The notes under the pieces were generated by a model. That model did no database searches and was not told the origin of the DNA. It was given only the letters and a program-made list of their open reading frames with translations. From Syngnathus acus (taxonomy: Eukaryota > Chordata > Actinopteri > Syngnathiformes > Syngnathidae): DNA of 64,000 nt. Shown in pieces: positions 28,893-41,960 of this stretch. The stretch is from NCBI RefSeq assembly GCF_901709675.1, contig NC_051091.1:5676967-5740966 (forward strand), in the 5' to 3' direction. Each line of letters opens with the position of its first letter. The stretch's first letter is position 1. Both the position numbers and the translations under genes were made by a program.

Positions 28893-31800
28893 CTGCAGAG
28901 TCGGAGGGTGGCAACGCAATTGTGATAATTGTGAACCTCTCTCATTTCTCTATTGCTTGTTGTGCTGTATAGAACGTACGCTAGTGTGCTGAGGTAGTAG
29001 CAAGCCAAACCGTTGCCTCTAATAAGGCCCGGTGGGAGCGAGATGAACGCAACTGCAAGTAGATGCGAGCCGTCTGCAGAGTGAGAGCAGCAGATACTTT
29101 TAGCGAGGTGCATATCAAGGCGGGTGTGAAGAGTGACTGCGATAGAATAACGACCCCGTATCACTTTCCTCTCTGTAGGGGGTTATTGCTAAACACACCG
29201 GGGTTACATTAAAATGTCATATCTTGTGGCATTCTGGCACTTGTATTTTACTCTCTCAAAGTTATCCATGATTTACTATGAAACTTTGCAATTGTTTTGT
29301 TTTTTTCCCCCAAATGTGTATATCGACTGATGCTGATGCCAAAGTCAGAAAGAAACTTCTACCTCCATTGTTGAGGTATTGTTGCTATAGATGGTGCCTG
29401 CTGCAGCAGAATTTCCCAAACCTATTGGTGACTTAGCCATCAAGCTGAAGAAGGAGTCCTATCGGGCCTTCTTGACATGTAACTCCGAAAGCAGTTGATA
29501 GATACCGGCAGGCATTTTCCATTGTATTGAAGAGCTCGCACTGCAGTTAGGTCATTTCTTCGAAACTTCGTGTCAGGGGGTAACACATCAGTGTCAAGTT
29601 TATGAAGAGCAAAGGGAGAAAGTTGTGTGAATAAAAGATGAAGAGGGATTCGCTGCGGTAGCGGCTAACACGGCTTCTACTTAACCCTTTTTGTTGATAC
29701 ACAAGCTTCTTGTCACAATCGCCACCCAAGGATGCCATCAGCTGCCGGGGAGATCTTATAGGGGGCCTCAATGTGATTAATTTTCCTGGAGGCTCGGCCC
29801 CTGGAGCTGCAGAACCTTTCAATTTCTATCAGGTCCATAGATCTCCTGCCCTTTATAGCTTGTGATTCTGTTTCTGGGGTCTTGGGCCTTATCTGTGTTC
29901 CCGGTCTTATCTCCCAACTTGTCCCTGCAACATGACTGCAGGAGGATTACCTCCAGACCTTTTGTTCGCTTCAAAATTTCCTTTTCGTCAAGACGGAAAG
30001 GAGCCCAACGTAAGCCGAGATTAATCCGGTTCTGAATGGGCTCTAACCATGTTTTCCCAATGCTGGGGCTGATATGGTAAAGGTCATTCCCTTTTTTAAA
30101 TTTAAGTAAATTCCCCTTGCAGAGACACACAACTTTGATAATGAGTTCAGTCTTTGAAGAGTAGAAACACAGTAGAACCAATTGACAGTACATTTCATTG
30201 GATTAGTCGCTTTAAATGAAAGAATGGATAATGGAATTGTGTTAAATTGGTGATGTTGACACACAGAGTGGATCGGGGTCAGTCAGCCGCTCTACACGCC
30301 GTGACCAGAAGAAAACAAAACGCAGAAAGTTGAAGACACTAGTGAGAAGACCTTCTGGGAGGAATCACAAGCGCAGCCAATTAGTTGCTGAAAGGCCAAG
30401 GTTGAACTCTGACCTTGTCTGCCCTACGTCCATTCTACAGAGAGCCCTCATTAAGTTTGGTGCGAAATATTGTACTTCCTCCTGTCTACAGTTCAGGATT
30501 ATACACGAGCATCAGAGGCCACAAATGGGCCAATTTCTGCTCAGTGCTTGGACATTTCTGACAGAGGAAATAGGAAGGGGAGAAGAGGTGAATTGCTCGT
30601 TTCCAGATACGACTGAGTGGATGGATGGGTCTTGAATCTCTTTAAAATTCTTTTGTTTTGGTCCTCAGCACAGACATTTGGACAGCATAGCAGAGTTTAC
30701 ATATTATTACCTCATATTATATATATTTTTTACATTTTACAACAAAATTTGCCAATCATTTATGTTTCAACATGCAGACCATTAGTCAATCTGTTATTCT
30801 CAAATGAGAGGTATATAACGCAATTCTACACATATGCATTAACTAGCTTCGAACTACAGTTACAATAGAAAAAAAGGAGCCCCGTGCAGTAAAATATTGA
30901 GCGAAAAAACTCATAACAAGCACACTACGATCGTTCCACCCACACTTCAGATCTTGGAAATGGAAACAGACGAAGCACAAAAGAAACTGTCAAATAATTT
31001 TTTTTAACTCCGAAATGGCTGTAAGAAAATTACAATGGCGCTGACAGAAAAAGACATGGTTACAATAGATATGAGTGAACTTAATTGGCTGTATTGTTGT
31101 GGTATGCTAGTGTTCAAAGTGCACTTTTCTTCCTTCCACCCTTGCGATAATAAGCGTATCATTTCAGCTCCATGTGGAAACTGCCGAATCGCTGTGCTCT
31201 ATACATTGGCGTTTAAGTGCAACGATTTTTCAAATCATCATAATTACGCTAAATACATCATTACAGCCCCCCCCTTCCAAGTCTTCAACACAATTTCTCA
31301 GTGTCAAAGTGATTAACCTAAAATGAAAGGAACATAATTTATTCGGCGTTTGCATGGCGGGTCACCAAACAGCCGAGGCGGCCGTACGCATGAGGTTCTA
31401 TTTTGAGACGCGGAGGCAAGAAGAAAAGATGATTGACACGCAACAGCTGGGAAGGAGGATAACACAAGGGTGGAATGCGGGAACATAGGTGTCAGTCACC
31501 ACGCTTCATTAAAACAAAGGCTGCATCTTAGTGAAGATACCACGCTCTCGTGTCTTTGACAACTTTTCAACACACAAACACTTTGTTCCATGTAAAGACT
31601 ATGAAGTCACACACACACACAAACACACACACACACAGTGCTGTTGTATTAGTAGACTTCACAATTACATTTTATTGACAGGAATGTCGATTTGAATATA
31701 ACCACTAATTAAAGGGGACATTGATTATTTTTAAAGACTTGTACGTGTATAGTTGGCTCTATGGACTCACAATTAAATAACCAAGTAAATAACCATAGCT

Positions 31801-34387
31801 GAGTGTCAGTCATGTGGTGGATGTGGGATATGCTAAAAAGAATCCCATGTAGACCCACAAATCAAAACAGTTGTAGACAGCTTGGATTGAAGTGTGAGTA
31901 AGATTCTTATATTTATCTAATCAGAAATGGCTCCAAATATGCTCTCTGAACTACCTAATTTCAAGAGTTCCTCCTAGGGGAGTTCAGGGAAAGATCTTGA
32001 CACCTGTCATATCTGCAGTCTGTCAAAGGGAAATGTTATCATTTCTAATTAAAATTTCATTTGGGACTAACGATAAGCATATTGCCATTGCCACTTTCAT
32101 GTAAATGATAGCGTTGGGGAGAAAAGAAGGGGGGGGGCGGAGGAAGAAGTTGTGTCAGTCATGACTACTGGGTGGAATACAGGGTGCAACAGTGTCTTCT
32201 AGTGGCCACTAGTGAAATTACACAAGTATTCATCAACTGGGAAAAAAGGGGAGACTGTTTTACCAAAATAATAGTTACTTAAAAACTTATTTACTAATTC
32301 GGTACTGCAGCCATGCGGGGCTTCTTGCCTGGATGCAATGTTGTTTGACTTCTGCTAAAAGACATTAAAGACGTGTGTTAGCACGAGAGCCTGCTTTGCC
32401 GTCACACTAAGAGCTCAAAATCCTACGCACCGTGTAAGGAATATTTGTTACATCAGACTTCAACGCTAAGCTAAACTGACATCAGCCATTGGTAATGGCA
32501 GTAGTGCGGTTGTAGCATTACAAGTGACACTAATGAAAAGAGACTGCTAAAAATAATATGATGGCGATTGGTATGTGTGTTTTAAAGATAGATGTGTATA
32601 AAAAAGCATGAGAATGCTACTTATGGCCGGGTCTATCCATGCAGAAAAAAAAACACTGTAACAGAGACTCACAAACAGTAGTATGCTTGTCATAGAGGAA
32701 AAGAAAACATTCGTGCTTACTCCGCTATTCCATATCACGCACGCCTGCACAAACATTCACATTCAATCACAAGGACTGGGAAGCACTCATGTAAGAAGGA
32801 ACACGCAAACATCCACCTGCACACTTACAGGGGTTTGCATTTGTTTGTATGTGCATTATGTACATGTGAGGCCATAGCGTCTTAAAATGCGAGCTCCTTT
32901 AAGTAGCATTTTTAACACCTTAAGCTGTCGTACAAGGGTAAAAATAAACTAACCATAACTAATAAGACATTAAACCAATAACTTGCAAATTCCGGCATTC
33001 AAATTGTAAAAATGTTCTGTATTTCATCTTTGTTCACATTTGTGAAAACAGATGCTTTCGAGTGGGTGGTGGCTTGTCTGCAAAAACGACTCTGGATGAT
33101 CAAAGTTTCATCATGTGCGGAAAAAAAAGGGAGCGATGCGGGACAGCGATGTCTTGATTTCAAAGTAACTTGCATTTCCCTTTAAAACAAAATGCTGGTA
33201 TTTGAATGACATTTTGATTTGAGCACTCAGCTAGCTGAACGAAGAAGGGGGTAAAAAAAGAAAACATCAAAGCGCTTGTCATTTTTGTGACAGTTCATCA
33301 AATTTTTGCACAACAGCAACAAATGGGAAATTTGGTGTATGGGGGGGGAAGAGTGCAAAAGAAAGTCAGAGTGTATGGAGCAGCTACACAGCAAATCTGT
33401 TTATTCTGCACAATTTGGCATCAAACACAACAGAGTGCTGAGGATCTGCTTCTGCTTGTGGTCCACCATTAAAATGGAATTTATCGCTGCCTTAAGAGCA
33501 AGCAAGCCCTCGTTTACTTTCTATCAGGCTGTGGTAATGGGCGTGCTATGAAGCTTTTTTTTTTCCCTCCTCGCCACTTCTATCAGCAGGCGACAGACAT
33601 GTTGTCGGGGGCGCTCATTAAAAACCCAAATGGCTTCGGTTTGGGAAGGCTGGCGTGCCCACGTAGCCGTCAGCCATTCCTGGCATCGCTGCCATCTCTC
33701 CTGTCACCTGAAGGAACGACGCCCGAACATCAAATCTAAAAAGCCTCCTCTGCCCACGTAGGCGGCGGCGGCATTTCAACGCAAGTGCCACTCACTTTGC
33801 TGTATAGCCCCAAAAGATGTCAACTGATTTTTTTTTGTGCTTTAATGTCGACCATTTTCCCCCAGCCGGTAATTTTTGCTTCAATGTTTTGTGATCATAA
33901 AAAAGATTTTTTTTGACGTGTGAGGCAGGCCGATGGTTTGATGTCATGCGATAGAGCAGGTTTTATGTTGGGGGGAAAAAAAAACATTACATTCAAATAT
34001 ATAATTTTGTAGCAAAAGTCCTTGGTGATGTGGAACCATATGCGTTTTCCTAATTTTTTCAGCAGACATGACAAAAAGAGTCACTCTGGATTTCATGGAA
34101 CATAAATGGCCTACTTTTTTATGATTAAAAAAAAAACATGTTTCTAGACTAAGCTAAGCATAAATACATTTTCTATACTGTCTCTTTTAACCTATTTGTA
34201 CTGTCATGGTAAAACTTCACATTTGTTATAGACATTGTTTATAAATACAACTACAAAATGCAGGGACCTCCTGGATTAGTCACAGCTCTACTTTGTAAAG
34301 CTTAAATGTACACTGCTGCATCTCCAAAGGTTTCCTTGTAAATAATTAAGCACTGATTGGCTCAAGAAAAAAGTGGGAACATATTCA

Positions 34388-34500
34388 TTCATGTTCCGAA
34401 CCGCTTATCCTCACGAAGGATGTGGGCGCCTATCCCGCCAGTCTTTAGGCGGTATGCAGGGCACACCCTAAACTGGTTGCCAGCCAGTCGCAGTGGAACA
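34388..34500 (-). mobile_element. Decayed 3' fragment of the same SINE
   Basis: Reverse-complement match to the 3' half of the element at 23630-23971. Shared blocks include ACCGCTTA, an ACACCCTAAACTGGTTGCC stretch and GCCAGTCGCAG, with many substitutions between them. The tRNA-like 5' half is missing. Confidence 0.7.
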
Positions 34501-34854
34501 CGTTCTTCAAGTCTTAAAAGGATGGCATCATTTTACTGGCCGAATCCTTTCACTGCCATTTTGGGCACACATCATTACAGTCATCATTGTCGTGACAATC
34601 TGTTTCCCTTAGTTGATCATAGTTTACACTAGTAGCCAGAGAGCATGAACTCGGGGCCCCATAAATCTCATCAGCCAATGATAAATTCATATTTAATGAC
34701 TACGGTCATTGTCTGGAAAGAAGGAACATTCTTTCATTACTGCCGCCGACGCCTGCTGCTTGGTTGAGATAATTGATTTCTCTGTGGTAACAAGGTATCG
34801 ACCACGCGTGGTAGCCGACTAAGATGGCAGTTTGATTCAAAGGCGTGGAGAAGG

Positions 34855-34858
<4 letters not shown>

Positions 34859-34915
<57 letters not shown>
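34859..34915. repeat. TG dinucleotide microsatellite
   Basis: About 28 uninterrupted TG units. The Thr-His ORFs over it are artefacts. Confidence 0.95.
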
Positions 34916-34917
<2 letters not shown>

Positions 34918-37005
34918 TGTTTGGGGTGGTGGCAGTTGAGCGATAGGGCCTAAGAAGAGATAGTGAGCGAGCACTGAAAGGCAAACAAGCCACACGTCTA
35001 CAGTATTAGCGGTTAGCGTGCCAAGTATGATTTGGTTTTTCAGCATTTTGTACATTTAACTCACCAAGTGGAAAGTATATCGATTTCATAATTCACTGAA
35101 CGTAGAAACAAATCAGTGGGAACACTTTTTTTTTCTCCTCAGCGACATGCCTAGCCTGCAAAGGATGCAACAAATACATGTTGCTCCTCATATTGCATAG
35201 AAATATCATGTTTGTGCAATGTTAAAATGGCTGTTTGCTGTAGGATACCGCATCAACTAGATTTGACTGGCAGTTATTGAGTTGACGTGTCACACGTGCT
35301 GACTTATCGGCTCTAAACTTGAGTAGTCGACAGACTACAAGCCATAGAGAGCTCTAGGATGATGAACATAAATTCAATCTGCAAACAGTCGATAAGAGCA
35401 ATAAGCAAAGCTTAGGAATACAATAATGCATTGATTGCATTCATCTCCCGGAAACTGTAATCATACACCTCCTTCTCCACAAGTTGTTATATAACTAACT
35501 ATAATACACTATATAAACAGAGGTCTTTGATACTGTCATCGTTGTTTACAAGCTTACAATGTAATTTATCTAAGCGCTCTTAATTGGACTAGTTTCTCAT
35601 TTGGCCCCTGCAGTCCCGCAGCAGAGTGGAGCTCTAACAGCGCTCACTCTGGCTAGAACATGGAGAGAGCCCCACGCACACATACAAGGCCAGCTGTTTG
35701 ACGCCTGCAGCGGGCGGGCTCATGCTGCACGGTACGCCGTAAATAAACACAGCGTTCCCACATGAGGGGACACATCCACACACAGGAGGCCTCATTTCAG
35801 GCTAATGAACTATTAATGTTGATTTGAAATGCAAACATTTTTGAAGAGTCTCCTCAGCAAAGAAAAATAAAATAGATAAACTGGCACATATTTTAATATT
35901 TCCGTGGCGCAGCTAAGAGGGGGGCCAGAAATTCAGTATTCAATGAGATTAGTAAAAAATGCCGGTCAATAGTTGTGCTGCAGCTCACACATCATAATGA
36001 ATCTCACCTCAAATGGCTTGCAAATACATGAACACCAAGACGAGACCAAATGACATTTAATGCTTTATTTCTTTTTACCTAAACTGTGGATTGTGTTCTT
36101 TTTGGAGTGTCGCTCAACACCAGTTAGGGTTAGCAAAAGCGGGTATAGAACAGATATTTGGGGAAAAAAAAAAAAGCATAACCTGCTGGAGTTAGATTTC
36201 TCAGACATGATTTCCCAACACACTTCATTGAAAAGAATGACAACTCATTTGAATCAAAAGTTTTTGGTCAAACTATAACATAAAAAGGCACAGTTGGCAT
36301 ATAAATGTGTGAAGTTTAAAATGCTTATAAAAATGCAGTAGTTAAGATATTGGCACTTAAAGGGTTGAGGAGAATATCCCGTCAATAGCACGATCATAAT
36401 GGAAGCATAACAGTAATACAACAGCAGCCTCTAGTGGTGAGCACATTAATTCAATTTCTTGCATAGATAGAGTGCAAAATACTGCGTGATTCTCATTCGA
36501 GATCAGTGTTGATGTTAGTAGTGTTAGCTAATCAGCCTTACCACATAAAATAAACAAAAATATTCAGTGTTAAGTGTGTTCTAAAAGTAGGTTTCAGCTC
36601 AATGACACAAAATTCTGAAATCAAATAAATGATTTTTTCTTTTTCTCCCTTACGCCCAGTTTCATCCCTGAGGTTGTGGTTACAACCACACATTTATCAA
36701 TGGATGATTGAGCACGCAAAAGAAAACATTCTTCGAGCTGCAATTGATTGGTCATTAAAGCCTCAAAACCTCATTAGCACAGTTTTGGTCCTTAAGTCAG
36801 GACTTACTGCAGTGACCAAAGAGGTAGAAAAATTCTTCACGAGTAAAGATCTGATTAGAAAGTCGATATACATGTTGATATAATGCATATTTCATATAAA
36901 ATTGCACGTTAGTTTTACTTACATTCTTGTGGAAATAGAGCTTGTTATTGCAGCTAGTAATACAAAACTCACGCATCGGCTTTGTTTGCCAACTCCAGTT
37001 GGCCG

Positions 37006-40000
37006 TTACTTCAGTTGTGGAGACTCGAAGAACCTGGGTCGGGGGCTGGCAGTTGTTTTATTCTTGCCCGTAAATCTAAGGATTGGTTTTGAACAACATG
37101 TTTAGAATATTGTGCACATTAAACCTAATGTTATTTTGCTCCATTCTGCATGTTATGCATAGAAGTAACATTTTGTCTGTGAATGCACTTACAAGGTGGT
37201 GCTGGACAGGGTCTGCATCATCCGCTTTGACAGTGAGCTGGAGGAGGGCGTCTTTGTCATCAACTGGTGTTCAGGAGTGGTCAGTGGCCCAAGCATGCTT
37301 ACTGCCAAAACCACATCAGGGTGAGTTCATACTAATTGAAGGTGCAGTTCAGCTTATTACACACGAATGCTTGAAAATGATTGGGGGGGGGGGCAACATT
37401 TGGTTTCAACATGTAACCATCACGTATGACCTGTACTGATTTATTTACCATCATGATTTGGAGTCTCTGGAAAGTTAGTATCCCCCATGTCTATATTATC
37501 TGGATGCGCATACTGACTCCAGTAGTTTGCTGGAATACTAAACAAACGCTCAACTACCTGGAGGGTGGGAAAAAAAAAGAGTCCAAGTGAATTCAGAAGA
37601 AAATAATTACACTCAGAGTATGTTACTTATGAAAGAAGAATATACTTTACCCGTGGTTGTCTGCTTGTGTCACTCAGGACAATCATTGCGTCTGGGTTTG
37701 GAACAGCGTGGCCCACAAGGGTCGGTCCGAACACCCTGGCCAGGTTTGTCACGTCCATCTTTGTATCTGAACACTTTGACACTCTGGGAGGGAAATTACG
37801 ACATGCCTGCTCACTGTTTGAATATTGAATAAAATACTTGGACTCACAAAATCTCACAGGTAAAGAAGAGTTAAAAGTTGCGCTTGAAAACGGAATGAAA
37901 GTTACTTCTGCAGATGGATCATGATGCAGGCCAGAGTGTCTCGGTTGGGTTGAGGCAGCTCGCTGATGGTTTGGCACACCGAGGCAAGACTGTTCCCATC
38001 ATCCTGGATTTCTACGACGACATCACAGTGGGGGACATGTTATCGAAATGAATGTTTTATTGTATACACATGGTTGTATGTGGAGTACTGGACAAGCCTA
38101 TTTCTGAAAATGTGACTGTGAACGAGCAGTTCTTCGCTTTCCCAACTTACGATTTGTTTAATTTGTTTATTCACATTGTATGAGCTAACTGGTTTCTTTA
38201 TCCTTGGTGTATTTTGATAAAAGATGTCAAAGACCCTGGTCATTTGTCATCGCTACATCACACCAATTGTTGTCTACAAACACAGTGGAGTAAGAAAGAA
38301 CACTGACCAGCTGACTCCATGAAGGTTTTGTTGAGGCGGAAGGTGAGAAGAGGCTCAGGAAGGTTCCTGAGGAAATCTTTGAGAACGCCAGTGATGACAT
38401 TGATGTCTTCTACTTTGCTTAGCGCTGGCAGGGTCTTTCCTCGAACCAGCTTCTCCTTCAGCGCTTTCACTTGACGCTCCTGCCCAGAGATTCTGTACAG
38501 GCCAACCTGGAAGAGGAGATATTAACAAATAGGATGCTGTGATACAGTGAACAGGGAATTAACGCAAATATGCAAATATGAATTAAAAAGGTGTTAAAAA
38601 ATAAAATAAAATCTATAAGACAAGAGGCTCACTCACCTCATGCAGGCCTCTGCGTTCAATCTCTTTGATACAATAGATGACCAAAGCTGGGATCTTCGGA
38701 GAAGTGGCTGGCGCAAAGTCAGCCAGGGTGCTCTGCAAACACACAACATGAATTGTTTGCATTGTATGTCAGGTTGTACAAAGACTGCTGACTAGAGATA
38801 TCCTGTCTGAAAGACATGCTGCACCTACCTCTGCAGTCCGGATGGGAGTGCTGATGGACACAGGATTGCAGGGCAGGGGGCAACAGTCGCGGCACTCTGG
38901 GTGAGTCACCATCCTGCAGTCCTGGCAGCGAAGATACATCTTGCCAAACTTGGTTCTTCTCCCGCACGGTGCACAGAACTCTGATTTGATCACCTTTGTG
39001 GGTAAAAAAAAAAAAAAAAAAAAACGTTACACAAAGCCAGAGGAACGGAACGAGAGATCGCAGTATATTTCAGCAGTGACAAAAACTGGTTGTACTGAAC
39101 CAGAGCTAATTGCTTAATGGATACAAGGTTATGGTAACGGCTCACTGTTTTGGAGACAAACACGTGCTGCTTTCCTCCTGTCTGGGCTTTAGGGGTTCGG
39201 AGGTGAGCGGGAAAATCTGAGACTGGTGTGCCGGGTGCTTCACTGTTGGTTTTCGACAGCTCAGTGGAGGTTGATTCAGCCCAGACTTGGCCTGCTGTCA
39301 GCAAAATCGCATCGCATGATTTTATAAGAGCAAACTGCATTTGAATTTACAGTTACCACAAGTGAAACGAGTCATCAGGAATTTCCCACCACTCTTCTTT
39401 CTGCCGCGTGTCGCATAGGGGATTGTCTCAATAGTGGAGACAGCCTCGACAGCACCGCCATTTACTGGCACAGTGATGGTGGTTTTGGCAACGATGGAGT
39501 CATTTATCTAGATCCAATGACATTTTCAGGAAATGTTTTTAAAAGAGAGAGCAGACACGACACACAACAAATGTCAAATTTGAAGCACACTTACTCGATC
39601 AGATGGTCGGCCCGCGGAGCGTGGTTTCTTCATGGCTTGAGGGGGAACCTCAAGCTTTCGAGAGGAACGCTGTGGAATGCAAAGGACGTTTTAAAAGTAG
39701 CCATTTGGTTTGCCTTCTGAAAAGGCTGAAACAATGAGGGGGAAGTCGTGTTGGGTAATTTAAAACAATCTGTAAAATTAACATTTCACCTTGGTACATT
39801 TAATACTTTCAGGTTTTACCATTTTATTTATTTTGCATCAGTTAAATAGGATTACATTTTGTGTTTTGAGTTTATGAACATTTTCCCACAATGTAAAAAA
39901 CAAACAAACAAACAAACAAACAAACAAACCATGGTGTCATTTTGGTGCATCACAAAAATCTGGTTACCAACACTGTTATGTTGATTTCAAATTTTAGACT

Positions 40001-41452
40001 CACTCGTTTCGGACGTTTCTGCAGTCTCACTGTCTTCATGACAGAAGCATCACAGCCCTACAAAAAAAATGGGATTAATGGTCTGAATGTACAAGTACAA
40101 AACTTTTAATTCGTATAAGGTTGAATATATGTACCAAGGAGTCATCTGTTTGATCAAAGCTGATGTCTGACATGATGGAGGTTGATCCATCAATGGTCAT
40201 CAACCTACAAGACAAACAGTGTCAGTAGTTAGTGACAGAATTCTTGCAATACATCATATATTGATCAACACTTCTGAATTATGTATATCTTGGCATTTAG
40301 AATGAAACACACATTTGTCTCTATTAAAAAAAAAAACTCTTAATGGCAAAACACCGATAGAAAAGCTAACCTTCTGCTGGAGTTAAGGTTGGACATAGCA
40401 GACTGTGCAGCCTGCGAGTGCGCGCTGAGGAAGGCCAGGGCAGAGCGCTGCTCCTCACTTAGGTGGATGCTACTGTTCTCTGTTGTCAGCATGTCCCGGA
40501 TTAGCTGTAGTTGTCGTTCCTGGTGCAAGATCAGAGGGATGAATCATTTTAGTGATACCTACTTATCTAGTATTTTAAATAATGTGTGTCTTGCAGTTTG
40601 ACTATTCAAATACAATGGAATATCCAAAGTCAAGCCCCCTAAAGAGGTACAATTTGGAGCTCTACACAATTCTTCTGGAAAAATATGGCAAAAAATGATT
40701 GTAATGAGAGACATCTATATTAAAGCCAAAAGGTACTCTTATAGCACCTTTAACATCACAAGGTTCCATGACGGTAACTGTTTCGGGCTGGAAAGTGTTT
40801 GACTTTGGAGGTTCCACTGCACATACCAAGCTTCATGATTGAAATGTCACAAACCAGCTTCTCATAGACAGCTTCAGCCTTCTGCCGCCGCCTGATCTCC
40901 ACGTCCACTTGGTTGCGTGCATGCTTCAGTCTGACCTCCAAAGCTCCCCTCTCGGTTTCAACTTTAGCCAGCATATCTTTGCAGGATAGCAGCTCCTCCC
41001 CTGACTGCAACCACTTCTTTCGGCAGTCCTCAAAGTTGAGGGCCATCTGGAGAAACTCTATTTAAACAACAGAAAGAATATCTGTCACAAGTGGCGACAA
41101 CAGCCTCTGTGCAAGAAGCAATGGTTCTAGTGGTGCTGGTTTCATGTCACGTGCACATAACTTAAGTTTAAGACTGTAAGAATAACTACCATACAATTAC
41201 AACAAACAAAAAGCAAACACGTTCAAAGCATTACAACAATGCAGTAATGTTTACTCAGCTGTATATATTTAATGCACAAAAATACATTTGTGTGTTACTC
41301 TGTACTATAAATATTGAAAATGTAGATTTCTTGTTGTTGACACTGGAGAAGAGTTGCAGTAACTTACGTGGTTCTACGCTCTCATTCAGGGCGTCCATCT
41401 GGCTCCGCAAACTTTGGAACTGGTTGTAAAGATTGACCACTGCCGACTCCAT
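37006..41452 (-). CDS. racgap1: RACGAP1, Rac GTPase-activating protein 1 (centralspindlin subunit)
   Basis: RACGAP1 binds the kinesin KIF23 to form centralspindlin, which builds the spindle midzone and activates ECT2 for cytokinesis. Sixteen coding exons join in phase: 41452-41368, 41057-40855, 40519-40371, 40204-40135, 40057-40004, 39669-39595, 39507-39390, 39291-39146, 38993-38829, 38732-38637, 38506-38308, 38011-37906, 37783-37651, 37557-37449, 37301-37193, 37045-37006. They sum to 1857 nt, 618 aa (human 632). Residues 1 to about 145 match the family coiled coil. A C1 zinc finger (about 294-342) has all eight ligands: H294, C307, C310, C323, C326, H331, C334, C342. The RhoGAP domain (about 356-560) has its arginine finger at R392 in GLYRISG, followed by S394, equivalent to the known Aurora B site. 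The start at 41452 gives [13 protein letters not shown] 5' UTR intron (41482-41681) precedes it. The C-terminus SPQLK resembles human SPMLK. Confidence 0.97.
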
Positions 41453-41481
41453 TGTTTCCTTCTGCGGCTAGCAACGTTAGG

Positions 41482-41681
41482 CTACAAGAAAGCAACATTA
41501 GGTGGTAAATCGATGACTCGGTTGACCAGGAAAGTACAATTACTACTCTGGCGTACATTAAAGTAACACATACACAGTTTTAACCACAAGATTAAGAACC
41601 GCATCGGCATGATTTTAAATCACATTTATGCAAGTTGTACCCGCAACGCAGATTTACAAAAAAATAAATAAAAGTAGTTAC
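41482..41681 (-). other. racgap1: racgap1 5' UTR intron
   Basis: On the minus strand, GCACAG followed by GTAACT (exon end at 41682) and a CTTTCTTGTAG acceptor (exon start at 41481, 29 nt before the ATG) define a 200-nt intron. The first exon would be noncoding. Confidence 0.65.
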
Positions 41682-41828
41682 CTGTGCAACGTATCTCTCA
41701 CAGTAATGTACGTGACATGTAACGACCTAGCCAACGTTGAAAAAAGTTAACACAAAACGGAGTTAATTCCCACTCCGATTTTGCGGTGCCACACCTGCCT
41801 GATCCAGTTTACGCATTCTTCAGCAAAG

Positions 41829-41843
41829 TTCAAAATCAGCGCC
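41829..41843 (-). promoter_or_regulatory. racgap1: CDE/CHR-like element upstream of racgap1
   Basis: On the minus strand GGCGC is followed by a 4-nt spacer and TTTGAA, the classical CDE-spacer-CHR layout bound by DREAM and MMB-FOXM1 complexes at G2/M genes. It lies about 150 nt upstream of the first noncoding exon's donor, so close to where transcription should start. Racgap1 is a G2/M-expressed gene in mammals, which fits. Confidence 0.6.
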
Positions 41844-41950
41844 GGTTTTGGATTTCTTCTTCGGTGAATAGACCAGAACTTGCACACTCTAGCGCTACTA
41901 CAGGTCTATTGATGTAACTACAGCAAGAATGGCTATGATCCTGTAGCTGA

Positions 41951-41960
41951 TGCGCATGCG
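41951..41960. promoter_or_regulatory. racgap1: NRF1-like site upstream of racgap1
   Basis: TGCGCATGCG is a near-palindromic match to the NRF1 consensus, about 110 bp upstream of the CDE/CHR element. It suggests a housekeeping-type TATA-less promoter for racgap1. Confidence 0.45.

Larger units (their letters stand above)
28893..37005. other. 8-kb region with no recognised exon
   Basis: If the unidentified minus-strand gene is real, its 5' exons and promoter should lie here. I could not find a phase-compatible chain. The minus-strand ORF at 29819-30193 has no family resemblance. The TTTAAT/TTTATT cluster at 36054-36069 could be the poly(A) site of racgap1, about 0.94 kb past its stop codon. 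A CA-rich run near 31610-31637 and a TG array at 34859-34915 are also present. Confidence 0.4.

Noticed and set aside
29819-30193. 124-aa minus-strand ORF that looks fairly polar and protein-like
   Set aside because: No acceptor or donor in phase with the candidate exons nearby, and no family resemblance.
33280-33760. Possible exon-like segments on either strand
   Set aside because: Segments are only about 28 nt or end in stops, with weak splice signals.
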